Notes: generated from the sequence alone by a model not told the origin. Counted from the stretch's first letter, positions 32,846 through 44,816 are shown. The stretch is 64,000 nucleotides of DNA from Aralia elata (GCA_034770075.1 CM068377.1:52058271-52122270); one strand, 5' to 3'. Program-made: numbers and translations.

Positions 32846-33628
32846 TTTTAGAGGGCTTAAGCCGCATTAAAATCTTGATGTTATCCTATCCTTTAAAAAA
32901 AAAAATTCGGGAATGTGCGTATGGGTGTGCGATATGTTGACATGTTTACTTATTGTTGTGTGATTGTGTGTTTTGTCCAATAAATGAATGTTTGTATGGA
33001 ATTGCTTTACTTTAAAAGTAATCATTTGCATACGGTGAGGACGATGAATGTGAATGTATGTTGAGATTGTACCTCCTCCTGAGGCGAACCCGTCGGTTGC
33101 TTATTACTGGACTCGATGGGGCTGCTCCCCGGAGATGGCTCAGGAAACGCACCACTCAAATCCGCTCCAATCGAAAGGGCTCAAACGAGTAGATTGCGAA
33201 GATTTGGGAACCTTCATGCCGAAAAGCCCGTGAGAGTAACCCTAGGGTAGGTCAGCCTCTGATAAACCCAACGCAGGAAAAGTCTCTTCATGCCTTTTTT
33301 ACGTTCAAGAATATAAATGTCATAATCCCATTGCAACGTACTCATATATGCTTCCCCTATTGTCAAAAAAGAATACTGACCCCCATGTTTTGCAGGAAAC
33401 AGCTGGGGAAGCATAATAAAGCCATGTTTAGCATTTGTTATTGCACTAAAGGACTACTAACTTTCTCTTTTTGCAGGGAAAGATTAAAAAACAACACCAA
33501 AAAATTTACAGTTTTAGCATGCATCCATGTTTTCATTTCCCCGGGACTAAACTTCGAACCGTTGTCTCTGTAGGATTGCTCCTCAAACCCGTTCGCGGTC
33601 TAAGAAAGCCCAAAATTCTACATCTGAA
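32846..33628 (+). other. 5' untranslated leader of B
   Basis: There is no convincing ORF upstream of gag. Several acceptor-like CAG and TAG sites follow pyrimidine runs (for example TTTTTGCAG near 33476 and TGTCTCTGTAG near 33574), so the leader may be spliced. Confidence 0.5.
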
Positions 33629-36600
33629 ATGGCTGATATTCCTAACCATAGTTCCATATCTCGGGAGGAGTTTGATGATTTTAAAAGACAGATGATGGAA
33701 ATGGCCACAATGTTAAAGGAACAGTTCTTAATCAGACAGGATCCGGTAAACCAGGGATCGCATAATATTCCACCACCAGGGGATGATCAGAATCCTCCTA
33801 AAAATGGTACAAACTTGCTTAAAGAGGACCAACCCCGACTCAAGGACGAGCCAGTCATCCCAAAGGCCGTTCCCATACCTAGCAGGACAGTGATTACTAT
33901 CCCAGAAGAAGGGGACAATGACGACCTTCGGAGAAAAATGAAATACATGGAGGAAACCATCCAATCCCTAAAGGGCATAGGCTCCCTGGGCAGGGTTAAT
34001 TACTCGGATCTATGTGTTTTCCCCGGAGCCAGATATCCAGAAAAGTTCAAAGTTCCCGAGTTCGAAAAGTACAATGGAAAGGGAGACCCCTATACACACT
34101 TGAAAATATACATTGGAGAACTCGGGGCTTATGCCGAAGACGAGGGGTTAAGAATGCAACTATTCCAGAAAAGCTTAACGGGGGAGGCAAGAATCTGGTA
34201 TGCCCGCCTCGACAACGCCCGAATCCACAACTGGGAGGAATTGGCCGATACCTTCTTAACCCAATACAGCTTTCAGGCCCAGATGGCTCTTGACAGGTAC
34301 CAAATGACAAAGGTTAAAAAACAGCCTAGGGAATCCTTCAGGGAATATGCCCAACGATGGAGGGGCATGGCCGCACAGGTGAACCCCCCGATGAGCGAAT
34401 CGGAGATGGTAATGACTTTTGTAGACATCCAAGAGGCGCCGTATTATGAGCGGGTCATCTCGGGGATTGGAAGACCCTTTGCTGAAATGATTAAACATGG
34501 AGAGATGGTTGACATGGGGTTGAAATCGGGTAAAATTCGGGATCTTACTGCTTTAGAAACTGCTGTCGAGCAAATACAGAATGGAAACTATGGCAGCACT
34601 TCCCGGAGGGTCCAAAAGAAAAAGGAGGAGGATGTCTCCCTCATCCTACAAGGGTCATCCAGAAAAGCAGAAAGCCATCTTCCGGTACAGGTACAGAGGG
34701 GAGGGCCATCCCGACAGCCAAATTTCACAGATCAAAGGGCAGAGGGGCGAAGAAGATATGAGGCCTCGCAGAATCGAGTATTCACCCCGCTCGGGGAGCC
34801 GCTTGAACGGGTATTAGCGGTATTAGTAGCCCAAAAGAAGATAGTTGGTCTGGCACCACCGAGTGACCCAAAGGGTAGAAGGTTTGACCCGAGTAAGCGA
34901 TGTGCATACCACTCCAGTTCCCCTGGCCATGATACACAAGATTGCTGGACGTTGAAACATCGAATCCAAAACATGATAGACAGTGGGGAAATTGTGGTGG
35001 AACAACCGGACTCCCCGAATGTTAAGGCAAATCCCTTGCCAAGACATGATGGAGGGGGAGTTAATGCGACGGAGGCAAGTGAAGCTGGGGGGCCGCCAAG
35101 GTTGAACTATGTGCAGAAAGTTGAGGAGATGATCAACATGATACATGATCATGGGGATGCACGGGTAACGCCCATCAGGTTGATAGGGATAAGTACAAAT
35201 GGCATGGAAAGACCTGTCAAGTTGACAGCCCCGAGGCCCATCATCCTTGCAGCAAGGCCGCAACTCCCTATCAGTAGTCTGAGGACTGTACCCTGGAATT
35301 ATGGGGGAATACCAGAGGAGGCGGCCAGTTGTGCTTCCGTGACGACCAAGGGGAACCCCTTATATCTTCCCGGGCGAGTCCTTGAGAGCCAAAAGAGAAA
35401 AAATGAAGAGGTTTCCGAGGAAAGGGCCATAGAGTTTTTGAAAAGGATGGATCACCCAGAAACGAGGGGGATCCAGATTTTAAATGAGGAATCAACCCTA
35501 ACATCAGTCATGGACTTGGTGTTGTCATCCAGTGAGCATTGCAAAACCCTGATGAAGGTTCTTGAGGAGGCATTTGTGCCCAAAGAAATTAGTGAGGAGG
35601 GTTTCGGCCAGCTGGTAGGCCACTTATTGGAAACCGATGCAATATCCTTTACGGATGAGGACATTCCCAAAGAGGGGAGGGGGCACCGAAAACCGCTACA
35701 CATCGCGGTAATCTCCTCAGGATATGTCATGAATGGGGTGCTGATCGATGGGGGATCGGCATTGAATATATGTCCTCTCAGTACGCTGAAGAAAATGAGC
35801 ATCAGTCCCAAGCGCCTACGGGCCAGTCATGTGGTGGTTCGGGCTTTTGACGGATCCCGGAGGGATACCATCGGAGAGATAGAATTGCCAGTGGAGATAG
35901 GGCCCTGTACTTTTGATATATCCTTCCAAGTCCTAGATATTACGGCAAGCTACAACCTGCTGTTAGGGAGGCCGTGGATACACATGGCCGGGGCAGTTCC
36001 TTCCACGCTCCACCAACAAATCAAGTTGATCATCGATGGGAATCTGGTAACAATCTCGGCCGAATGTGATGACCCTTCTCCTCCCAGGAGTGGCCTACCA
36101 GTAATCAATGTGGATGAGTCAGCGGCACCTGCCAGCTTTCAAGCACTAGAGATTAGCACTCCCCATTATAGATGCCTGGGAGCTCCAGCTGTGAAACCAA
36201 GGGTCTCTCCGGAACTCACCTTTGTGGAAAGGGAAATGATTAAAATGAATTTCCAACCTGGACAGGGACTAAGGAAAAGCAGTCAGGGAATCACCGAGCC
36301 CATCCACCTACCACAGCAGGTAGGCAAAGCAGGATTGGGATACCATGTGGGCGCAGTACGGGGACACCGTCAGGGTGCGACTCCGATTCGACTAGTTGGC
36401 AGTCCAGTGACCAAAGTCGACAATGAGCAGGGGATCAGCGGACCTGTGATTGGGGCAGGGAATGAAGAGTTAACCCCCACACGTAATGAGTCGGCCCGGA
36501 GGGAAAGTTTCCTGCAGGAGGTCGCAGAAGAGTTTGAAACCAAATGCTATATCCCCGGACAATCAACGAGCAGTAAGGAGGGGACGAATGTTATCACACC

Positions 36601-36802
36601 ACCGGGAGCCCAACAAGTTGTGCCTGTCATCGATTGGGCAGGACTGATTATTCCTGGAGAAGATATGGAGAAGGACTCAGGCGACGTATCCGTAATCATC
36701 GGGGAGGTGTCCGATGTGAGGCCCTCCTTTATCCAGCGCATTTCATCTGACCTGACCATCGATAATTGGACCCAAAAACCAGTGATATCCAAACAAGGGT
36801 AA
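33629..36802 (+). CDS. Gag-protease of element B
   Basis: This is an open frame of 1057 codons starting at an ATG in good context (GAAATGG). Residues about 135-310 form the retrotransposon gag core (FKVPEFEKYNG, WYARLDNARIHNWEELADTF, YAQRWRGMAAQV). Near 425-445 is a zinc-finger-like CAYHSSSPGHDTQDC. Protease lies at about 700-800 with active site IDGGSALNICPLSTL, the Tat form of DSG, and LLLGRPWIH. Residues about 870-920 resemble a G-patch (GQGLRKSSQGI and GLGYHVG). The frame stops at TAA 36800-36802, but a 5' splice site one base before that stop would carry it on into pol. Confidence 0.93.
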   Translation: MADIPNHSSISREEFDDFKRQMMEMATMLKEQFLIRQDPVNQGSHNIPPPGDDQNPPKNGTNLLKEDQPRLKDEPVIPKAVPIPSRTVITIPEEGDNDDLRRKMKYMEETIQSLKGIGSLGRVNYSDLCVFPGARYPEKFKVPEFEKYNGKGDPYTHLKIYIGELGAYAEDEGLRMQLFQKSLTGEARIWYARLDNARIHNWEELADTFLTQYSFQAQMALDRYQMTKVKKQPRESFREYAQRWRGMAAQVNPPMSESEMVMTFVDIQEAPYYERVISGIGRPFAEMIKHGEMVDMGLKSGKIRDLTALETAVEQIQNGNYGSTSRRVQKKKEEDVSLILQGSSRKAESHLPVQVQRGGPSRQPNFTDQRAEGRRRYEASQNRVFTPLGEPLERVLAVLVAQKKIVGLAPPSDPKGRRFDPSKRCAYHSSSPGHDTQDCWTLKHRIQNMIDSGEIVVEQPDSPNVKANPLPRHDGGGVNATEASEAGGPPRLNYVQKVEEMINMIHDHGDARVTPIRLIGISTNGMERPVKLTAPRPIILAARPQLPISSLRTVPWNYGGIPEEAASCASVTTKGNPLYLPGRVLESQKRKNEEVSEERAIEFLKRMDHPETRGIQILNEESTLTSVMDLVLSSSEHCKTLMKVLEEAFVPKEISEEGFGQLVGHLLETDAISFTDEDIPKEGRGHRKPLHIAVISSGYVMNGVLIDGGSALNICPLSTLKKMSISPKRLRASHVVVRAFDGSRRDTIGEIELPVEIGPCTFDISFQVLDITASYNLLLGRPWIHMAGAVPSTLHQQIKLIIDGNLVTISAECDDPSPPRSGLPVINVDESAAPASFQALEISTPHYRCLGAPAVKPRVSPELTFVEREMIKMNFQPGQGLRKSSQGITEPIHLPQQVGKAGLGYHVGAVRGHRQGATPIRLVGSPVTKVDNEQGISGPVIGAGNEELTPTRNESARRESFLQEVAEEFETKCYIPGQSTSSKEGTNVITPPGAQQVVPVIDWAGLIIPGEDMEKDSGDVSVIIGEVSDVRPSFIQRISSDLTIDNWTQKPVISKQG

Positions 36803-36964
36803 AGCTCGACGTCAGGGTGGTTAACCCTAGAGGATGGGGGAATGAAGAAGTTTATTTTTGTTGTTGTTTTATTTCTGCATAATTGTGTCGTTTTTCGTGT
36901 TATTGGAAATTACGATCGTCGTGAAAAATGACTTATATATGACAAGTATTTTGTTTTATGTCAG
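36799..36964 (+). other. Intron between protease and RT of B
   Basis: The donor GG|GTAAAG at 36798/36799 falls in the last sense codon, and the acceptor TTTTATGTCAG ends at 36964. Removing these 166 nt leaves two donor-side bases plus one acceptor-side base to complete a codon, skips the TAA, and enters the RT frame with no stop. An intron at this place is a known feature of Ogre elements and controls the ratio of Gag-Pro to full polyprotein. Confidence 0.75.
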
Positions 36965-39900
36965 GTGTACCAATTTGAGTATTCCTTGCCTAACAGACGA
37001 TCTTTCAAATTTGAATGGTGATTATGATTTTGACATTGAGCTGGATTTCGATTTGATGGGCATTGAGCAAGACGAGACAGATTACGACGACGCACCTGAT
37101 GAGATCAAAGGATGGGTCGAAGATAAACCCAAACCCAATTTGGACCAAACCATCACTATAGATATCGGAACCCCTGACAATCCAAAAGAACTCAAGATAG
37201 GGACAGACCTTACCCCCAGCCAAAAAGCAGAAATAATTGCGTTACTAAGCCAATATGAGGATGTCTTTGCCTGGTCGCACGAGGATATGATCGGATTGTC
37301 CACCGACATTGTGGTGCACCGGTTACCCATCAAGGAGGGTTTCAGGCCTGTCAAGCAGAAACTAAGAAAGTTGAAACCTGAGTGGAGCTTAAAAGTGAAG
37401 GAAGAGATCATCAAGCAGTTCAGGGCGGGAATCATTATGGTGTCCACTTACCCAGAATGGCTGTCTAATGTAGTCCCAGTGGCTAAGCCTGGAGGAAAGG
37501 TGAGGGTATGTGTAGACTACAGAGATCTAAACAAGGCCAGTCTCAAGGATAATTTCCCGGTACCTTTCATACACATCCTGGTGGATAACACGGCCCAGTA
37601 CGAGATGTACTCTTTTGTGGATTGCTTCGCGGGGTATCATCAGATAATGGTGGCCGAGGAAGATCGGGAAAAGACCGCATTCATCACCCCCTGGGGCACT
37701 TTCTGCTATAGACGACTGGCTTTTGGCCTCACAAACGCAGGGGCTACTTATCAGAGAGCCATGATGGCCTTGTTCCACGATATGATGCACAAGGAGATAG
37801 AGGTCTACGTGGATGACATTATTGTGAAATCGAAGGTAGAATCCGATCATATAACTCATCTTAAAAAGCTATTCGATCGGCTCAGAAAGTATAATTTGAA
37901 ACTCAATCCAGCCAAGTGTGCCTTCGGAGTACAGTCGGGCAAGCTCTTGGGTTTCCTGGTTAGTGATCGGGGCATTGAGTTGGACCCAGCAAAGATTAAG
38001 GCCATTGTGGATATGCCGGCATCTCACACAGAAAAGGAGATAAGAGGATTCCTCGGGAGGATAAACTTTATCAGCCATTTTATATCCCACTTGACGACTA
38101 CATGTGAGCCGATTTTTAAACTGTTAAGAAAAGGGGTGTCCCAAGAATGGAATGAGCAATGTCAGAAGGCGTTTCAGACCATTAAAAAGCAATTGACTGA
38201 GGCACCAGTGCTGGTACCCCCGAAGGATGGGATCCCTCTGTTTATGTATATATCGGTAAATGCCATCGCGATGGGATGTATGTTGGGACAGAAAAATGAG
38301 GCGGGTAAAGAGCAGGCCATCTATTACCTCAGCAAAAGATTTAGCCAATGTGAGCAGAATTACACTCCCATCGAGAAGACCTGTTGTGCTCTGGCCTGGG
38401 CTGCAGGGAGATTACAGCACTACCTCCATGGGCATACAACGTACCTGATATCAAGAACGGATCCCCTGAAATATATTTTCGAAAGGCCCATGCTGAATTG
38501 TCGACTATCAAGATGGCAGTTAATTTTACAACAGTTTGACATGGTGTACGTGACCCAGAAGGCCATGAAAGGGCAGGGAATTGCAGATCAGTTGGCAGAA
38601 GCCCCGGCAGGAGGGATGGAGCCGTTAGAAACTCCTCTCCCGGGCGAGGATATATTTTGGGTATCGCGCGAAAAATGTGATGACGAGGGACAATTTTGGA
38701 AGCTGTATTTTGATGGTGCCATGAATGCCGAGGGGGCAGGAGCCGGAGCGGTCCTAGTCTCTATCACCGGAGAACAATACCCCGTGGCCACCAAGCTTCG
38801 TTTCAGCAATTCGAACAACACTGCTGAATACGAGGGGTGTATCTTGGGACTCCGATTGGCCCGTGACATGGGAGTAAAGAGACTAGCGGTGTTCGGGGAT
38901 TCAGAATTGGTAATCAGACAAGCAATCGGGGTATACAACACTAAGGAGCTTCGGTTACTTCCATACCATCGTTGTGTCACCCGGCTTACGCAAGAGTTCG
39001 AAGATATCGCCTTCCGCCATATTCCTCGGGGACGAAATGATTTTGCCGATGCATTGGCTACTTTGGCTTCCTTAATCCACGTGATCAAGAGTAGGGACAG
39101 TCCACAGATTGAGATCACCGTACAGAATGCCCCGGCATATGAGGAAAATGTGGCAGTGTTATCAAACGAGGTGGTGTTGACGAGGCAGCCCTGGTATCAC
39201 GACATAAGGGAATATCTGAGAGACAGATCCCTTCCCGATCAGGCAAATCGGACTGAAAGGATGAGAATTCAAAAGATGGCGATGAAGTTTTACCTGAGTG
39301 GCGATTCACTTTACAAAAGGGATGCCGGGTTGGGACTGTTGCAATGCGTAGACGAAGCGCAATCCCAAAGGATTATGAATGAAATCCATGGCGGGGTGTG
39401 TGGGCCACACATGAGTGGACCGATGTTGGCCAAAAAGATCTTGAGGACAGGGCATTATTGGTTAACGCTGAAAGCCGATTGCGATGATCATGTCAAACGG
39501 TGTTATCAATGCCAGGCGCACGGTAATGTGATCCATACACCTCCCAATGAACTGCACTGTATGACCTCCCCATGGCCATTTTCAATGTGGGGAATGGATG
39601 TAATCGGACCAATAGAGCCCAAAGCGAGCAACGGGCACCGATTCATTTTCGTCATGATCGATTATTTCACCAAATGGGTAGAGGCAGCTTCTTTCCCCAA
39701 AGTAACTCAGGAGGTCATCGTCAACTTCGTTAGGAATAATGTCATTTGCCGATATGGGCAACCTGAGGTTGTGGTCTCCGACAATGCCAAGAATTTAAAC
39801 AACGCCCTCATGAAGGAACTGTGTGACCAGTTCAGGATTAAGCATCTCAATTCTGTCATTTACCGTCCCAAAATGAATGGGGCAGTGGAGGCTGCCAATA

Positions 39901-40439
39901 AGAACATCAAGAAGATCATGGCAAAAATGTCTGCTAATCATCGGGGATGGCCAGATCTGTTACCCCTCACCTTGCTGGCCTACCGAACGTCAACGCGTAC
40001 TTCCACAGGGGCAACCCCTTACGCCTTGGTATATGGAATGGAGGCTGTCCTGCCAGCTGAAGTTGAGATGGCGTCCCTCAGAATAGTGATCGACGCTCAG
40101 ATAAGCGAAGAGGATTGGATGCAAAGTCGATATGACCAATTGGCCCTGATTGATGAAAGGAGAGTGGCTGCCGTTTGGCATGGTCAGCTATATCAACAGA
40201 GGATCTCTCGATCGTACGATAAAAAGATAAGACTTCGGAAGTTCAAGGAAAATGATTTGGTGTTGAAAAGAGTCATGCCTTGTCAAGACGAAGCCAAGGG
40301 GAAGTTTGCCCCAAGCTGGGAAGGGCCATTTGTGATCAAGAAAGTGCTATCCGGAGGAGCCCTCATATTGCAAGAAATGGATGGTGAGGTATTTCCACAA
40401 CCCCTCAATGCTGACTCGGTGAAGCGGTTCTACGCTTAA
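36965..40439 (+). CDS. Pol of element B: RT-RNase H-aRNase H-integrase
   Basis: The frame is open from 36858 to 40439; codons before 36965 lie in the intron. Residue numbers here count from 36858. RT spans about 165-430 with VRVCVDYRDLN and active site YVDD (317-320). A first RNase H (about 455-575) is followed by a second, archaeal-type RNase H (about 610-750: LYFDGAMNAEGAGAG, NNTAEYEG, GDSELVIRQ), the mark of Tat elements. Integrase has HHCC (CYQCQAHG) and catalytic D914, D975 and E1011 with 35-residue spacing between the last two. No chromodomain is seen. All catalytic residues are intact. Confidence 0.94.
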
Positions 40440-41025
40440 ATCATAAGTTCTTTTTTCCTTTGAGAGCGAACTACGTAGGACCTGATCTTCCAACTTGTGG
40501 GGGTACGTAGGCAGCCATCATGGCGCGGTCCGATCCTTTAAAAAAAAAATAATCCTTTCCCTAACCAAAACCAATTTTCGATAGCCAGATAAAACCTTCC
40601 TACACCCTCAAAACCTTCCCGAAACCAACTGCCTAACCAGTTTCATCCCAGAATACATACCCTGATCCAACCAAACAGTTATCCAAAATCTGAGATTCAA
40701 TCCGACGAAATCAAAAGGTGTGCGACAATATCTGTCAAATCTCCATCAAGTCTTGAGGAAAGAAAGAAGGCGAAATGTCAAAATCATGATCAGTTGGATA
40801 AAATGATGATCCAATGAATGGCAATGATACGACAAAAGGGGAAAATGACTAAATTTAAATGCATGTCTATATATATAAGTCGTTTTATTACAAGATTTCT
40901 CTTTCAATAACTGATGAAACCAACATAGTCTATGCAGGAAATAAAATAATCTACAAATCTGAAACTAGCCGAAGCAGGATGGACAGGGTGGTGGATAGAT
41001 CTGAAGCATCAGCATATCCTGCAAT
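40440..41025. other. Spacer between pol and the antisense gene in B
   Basis: Contains TACGTAGGCAGCCAT soon after the pol stop, resembling sequence commonly seen there in Tat elements, an A-rich run near 40540 and otherwise unstructured AT-rich DNA. It would hold the convergent 3' ends of the sense and antisense transcripts. Confidence 0.5.
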
Positions 41026-42516
41026 CTACTGCCCCATCATATCAATACGATCCAGTAAAGCAGTAGCTCGGCTGACAGTCCCAGAATTAGCATCTATAAC
41101 TGCCCTGGTCTGAAATACAATGGCGTCTCTGTCAGCAATGGCAGCATCTCTGGCACGAATGGCCTCATCTCTCTCGACAAGGGCGGCATCCCTCTCGGTT
41201 TCAGTAGTAATCAGGGCCAGGCGGAGTCGGGAATCCTCAGCGACCCGACTCGGGGCAGAATCGGCTGAGATGGAATGGTCTGTGGTATCTTCTGTGAAAA
41301 TCAGTCCAGAGTCATCAAAGGCCCCAGTCCGACTCAAACTAGCCGAATCCAGGTCTCCACGCAACCACTGTACGTAGGCAAATGTCTGGATGTGACAGCT
41401 CGTACTATATTCGGCAAAGATCCTGCGATCCCAAAGCTCGTATACCTGCAATAGATCCCTCTCTGTACAGGATGATATAAGGAATCGGTATGCGGCTGCA
41501 CCCGCGAAGGGGTGTAAATCCTGTGTCTGATCAAACTGCCCCATAACCGCCATGGGATGATAGGTCGTCACGCCCCTTAACCCAGCAATGGGAATGAAAT
41601 CCATGTCAGGCACATGAGTCAAGAAGCTCATGAAGGAGCAATAGCCCGAGTAAACCAATAGATTAAAGGGGTCCTCAATGATAGAAAAAAATGATGTCCA
41701 GGAGGCCACATCAGTACAACTCGCGGGACGAAGCGAAAACTGCGTGGTTATGTCATGGCTGAAGCAAAACCCTTGGCGACGGAAATGGCCGATGGGACTA
41801 AGATGACTCATGAACCACATATACAATAAGGTCGAACTCCCTCTGAAGAATCTCCCTCGGAAGGACTGGCAATATGTGGCCGACATATAGGTATCCGCCA
41901 ATATCATGGGGAGAATGGTGTGATCCTCCTGAAGGGCCCTAACGGCCGCAACAATCCGCATGTCCAAATGATCGGATCCTGCAGGCAAATACAAAACTGA
42001 GATGACACAGGCCATCAGAACGTCCACTCTCAAGGCATCCCAGCGCTCCTCGGACACGGAAAAATCACCGAGGAAAAGACGGAAACTGTCAGGTGAGCCA
42101 AATCGGTCAATCAAGAATTGAAGAGGAACCATATGGTCTGACGTGATTACCGGTAATAGTACAGCCCTCCGCAAACCGGTGAAAGTCAAGAATTGACGGC
42201 GCATGGAACCAACAGTAACCCTAGCACAGGGACCATCCAACGGCAAGCCGGTGAAGCGAGCATACTCCTCAAGGGTGGGGGTCAGCTCTATTGTCCCAAA
42301 CCTAAACACCTGACGGGCAGGGGCCCAATAGCTCAGAAGACCATCCACAAAGCCCGCTGGCACCCGGAAGGTTAATAAGGACCAAGAATGTCCCAAAAGA
42401 CCATCTACGATAATCCTATCGGCCGGCAGTAAATTGTCCAACCAGCGGAAGAGGCTGCCAACCAACCCTGTGGGAGGGGTGGAATCCAAACGGACCACGG
42501 CATCTGAGGACAACAT
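41026..42516 (-). CDS. Antisense ORF 2 of B: DUF7745-like protein
   Basis: This intact 496-codon ORF lies opposite to gag-pol. The N-terminal 400 residues carry motifs of a plant, retrotransposon-associated family (FRFGTIELTPTLEEYARFTG near 75, LLG/FLGDFSVSEERWDALRVD near 150, and tryptophan- and glycine-rich segments). Residues about 425-480 are charged and heptad-like (TETERDAALVERDEAIRARD), a probable coiled coil. The family name is my recognition from motifs. The ATG follows directly on an acceptor CTATTTTTCTACAG, so an upstream leader exon is likely. The function is unknown. Preservation without stops in a young element suggests recent selection or simply youth. Confidence 0.8.
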   Translation of the reverse strand: MLSSDAVVRLDSTPPTGLVGSLFRWLDNLLPADRIIVDGLLGHSWSLLTFRVPAGFVDGLLSYWAPARQVFRFGTIELTPTLEEYARFTGLPLDGPCARVTVGSMRRQFLTFTGLRRAVLLPVITSDHMVPLQFLIDRFGSPDSFRLFLGDFSVSEERWDALRVDVLMACVISVLYLPAGSDHLDMRIVAAVRALQEDHTILPMILADTYMSATYCQSFRGRFFRGSSTLLYMWFMSHLSPIGHFRRQGFCFSHDITTQFSLRPASCTDVASWTSFFSIIEDPFNLLVYSGYCSFMSFLTHVPDMDFIPIAGLRGVTTYHPMAVMGQFDQTQDLHPFAGAAAYRFLISSCTERDLLQVYELWDRRIFAEYSTSCHIQTFAYVQWLRGDLDSASLSRTGAFDDSGLIFTEDTTDHSISADSAPSRVAEDSRLRLALITTETERDAALVERDEAIRARDAAIADRDAIVFQTRAVIDANSGTVSRATALLDRIDMMGQ

Positions 42517-42730
42517 CTGTAGAAAAATAGTATCAAAAGGACTGTACAGGGGTCATTCTCTATCTATAAATAAAAGAGCATGCATCATACAATTAATAAG
42601 AAAACAGGTGAATTCCATAAAATGAAAAAGAAAACTGTGCATAAATAAATAAATGAATTCAGTACATAGTGCATAAATGAAAAAGAAATCTAAGCAGGTG
42701 CCGATACAAAAGGCCCTATCCTATCCTGGT
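42517..42730 (-). other. Spacer between the two antisense genes of B
   Basis: AT-rich, with a long pyrimidine-rich minus-strand stretch ending in CTATTTTTCTACAG at the next ATG. It looks like the 3' part of an intron or a 3' untranslated region. The donor could not be fixed. Confidence 0.45.
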
Positions 42731-44704
42731 CTAAATAAAATCAGTATCATCTATGAAAGCAGGATCCTCGAACTGATCCCCTGGAGTCGTCGAGCTCGGA
42801 GGACCAAAGTTCATATCAGGGATGTAGGGATGCGCTGTGGCATCAGATGAACTCGGGCCTGCATCATAATCTGCACCATCAGGATCGTAGGTGTAAGCCT
42901 CCTCCGGGGTCCGGCCCAACCCCCGAATAAACAGCGACAACTGATCTACCTGACGAGTCAATGTGGCGATCTGCTCAGCGTGGGTAGGGGTCCGAACACA
43001 GGCAGCCCAATCGGTCATCGTAACCGAGCCTGGAACCATGTCTCCAAGAAAGAAAGTGGCCCGAGTCTGGGGACCGATGGTATGAGGTACCCACCAAGTC
43101 CTGAAAGCCTCACTCGTACTGGGGCCTGTGGAAAGCATCCGACCGTCCTCCCCGGCGAGCATGATCTCCGAGGGCTGAGAATCCAGCGGCCAGAAAGTAG
43201 TGAAAGAAAGGGAGTGCGGGATGCGGATCTCTCCAGTGACGCATCTGAATGCGCGCTCTCCCAGGTACATAACCCATCCTCCGACACTCTGCAAAGTGAG
43301 GCGACGGGTGGAAAGTGCAAACTCCGGGCCGGAGGGATATCCATCGGTGAACCCCACATCCGAATGCTCCGAGAGATAGGGAGTCCAGACGACCTCCGCA
43401 GCCGTGATCAGCTCCAGCTGGATGCGACAGTGTGCGAAACTGCCAGACACCGGGATCTCCTCCAGCGTGCTATGATGCCATCGTCGACCCCGGGGATAGG
43501 TGTCCAGGCCAAGGGTAGTGACAGGCCTCAGGCATGGAAAACGCTCATAAGCCCAGAACTGTGAACAGAAACAGGGCAGGGCGTGAGTAACTATTAAATG
43601 CAGAAAAGAGAAACGAAATAAGGATAAGTGCAATAAATCAAAAGGAGGCGAGGACTCACCAACAGAAAGTGGTAGAAACCGAGCCAGGCGTCGGTCTGTC
43701 CCTCTGAGCGTAGGCGCATACCGTGGAGGAAATAGGCAAAGGTGAATGACCCCCAGTCATAGTCACTGATGCGGTCCACGTCTCTGACCGCTCCCACGAC
43801 GCTGAAATGAATGGTGGAGGAGTTGTTCCCTAGGAAACAACCCCTCATGATCGTCAGGAACAAGCGTCGGAGTAGAATCTCCCGGGTACCCTGATCCGCT
43901 GGAATAGGCAGCGCGTAGAGACCCCCAACTGCATCAACAGCCAAGGCACCAGAACGAATACTGCGGGCCTTAAAGACCCGGTCCTCAACAGCAAAGCCCA
44001 ATAAAGCCCGGACCTCCGCCGGAGTGATGTCGAGATCTAGAGGGACACGGGACCCAGTGAACTTGATCCCCGTGATATACCGCCAATCCCAAGGGGTCAG
44101 CACAACCTCACAGTCCAGAAGATGAAGGGACTGGGTCTGATGAAACCACCTCTCGGACAGGGCCCGCATATAGCCCTAGGGGCACTGGCGGGGAATGATG
44201 GTGAAGAAGTGGCGAAAACCCCAGGAGTCCACCACCGCGCGGTAATCATCGTGCAAGGCCGTGTAGAGGGAATAAATGTTGAACCAGTTACCCCTCGGCT
44301 GGGTAAACTCAGGCACCTGTGAAAATCACCAATGGGTCAGTCCAGAGAGAGCAGAAATTGAGAAATTGAGAGCAAATTCAGAGCAAAATTGAATATACCT
44401 CATTCGCAACAAGGGATGCCGAGGGATGACGGCTGAGATCCCGACCCAATAGGTCGGGTATCTGGACAGAGGCGCCAGATAAGGCGCGATGAGAAGGGGG
44501 AGCCGGTGTGCTGGAAGACGGCCCCTCCACCGCAGCCTCCGGAGGAACAACCTCCTCAACGTCCGGATGATCAGGACGGATGACAGCCTCCGTCAAGCGA
44601 CGAGCCTGACGGGTCCGAGGAGGAATAGGGGCAGGTGCAGCCCTACGACGGCGAACACCCGAAGTCCGAGAGGCGGAGGAGCTACTGGGCGCATCACGAT
44701 CCAT
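42731..44704 (-). pseudogene. Antisense ORF 1 of B: spliced plant-mobile-domain gene with one stop
   Basis: Three exons join in phase 0: 44704-44399 (102 codons; Pro/Ser/Arg-rich, starts MDRDAPSSSS), 44316-43660 (219 codons) and 43558-42731 (275 codons plus stop). The introns have GT...AG ends: GTATAT with TTTTCACAG, and GTGAGT with TTCTGTTCACAG. Exon 2 holds ALSERWFHQTQSLHLLDCEVVLTP, cited as motifs WFHQTQSLHLL and VLTPWDW, plus DYDWGSFTFAYFLHGM. Exon 3 opens with FWAYERFP, the typical core of the plant mobile domain (aminotransferase-like, PF10536 type). A TAG at 44173-44175, just before GYMRALSERW, breaks exon 2 and fits a CAG to TAG change. Exon 3 ends in an acidic tail. Confidence 0.78.
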
Positions 44705-44706
44705 AG

Positions 44707-44816
44707 CTGGAATAGAACGGGCGAGAAAGAAGGTAAGTTCCCTTTTAAAATTATGTAATGAACATTCTAAATTTCTAGCCTCATCATATGATTAATGCAA
44801 CATGATGCATGGTTAT

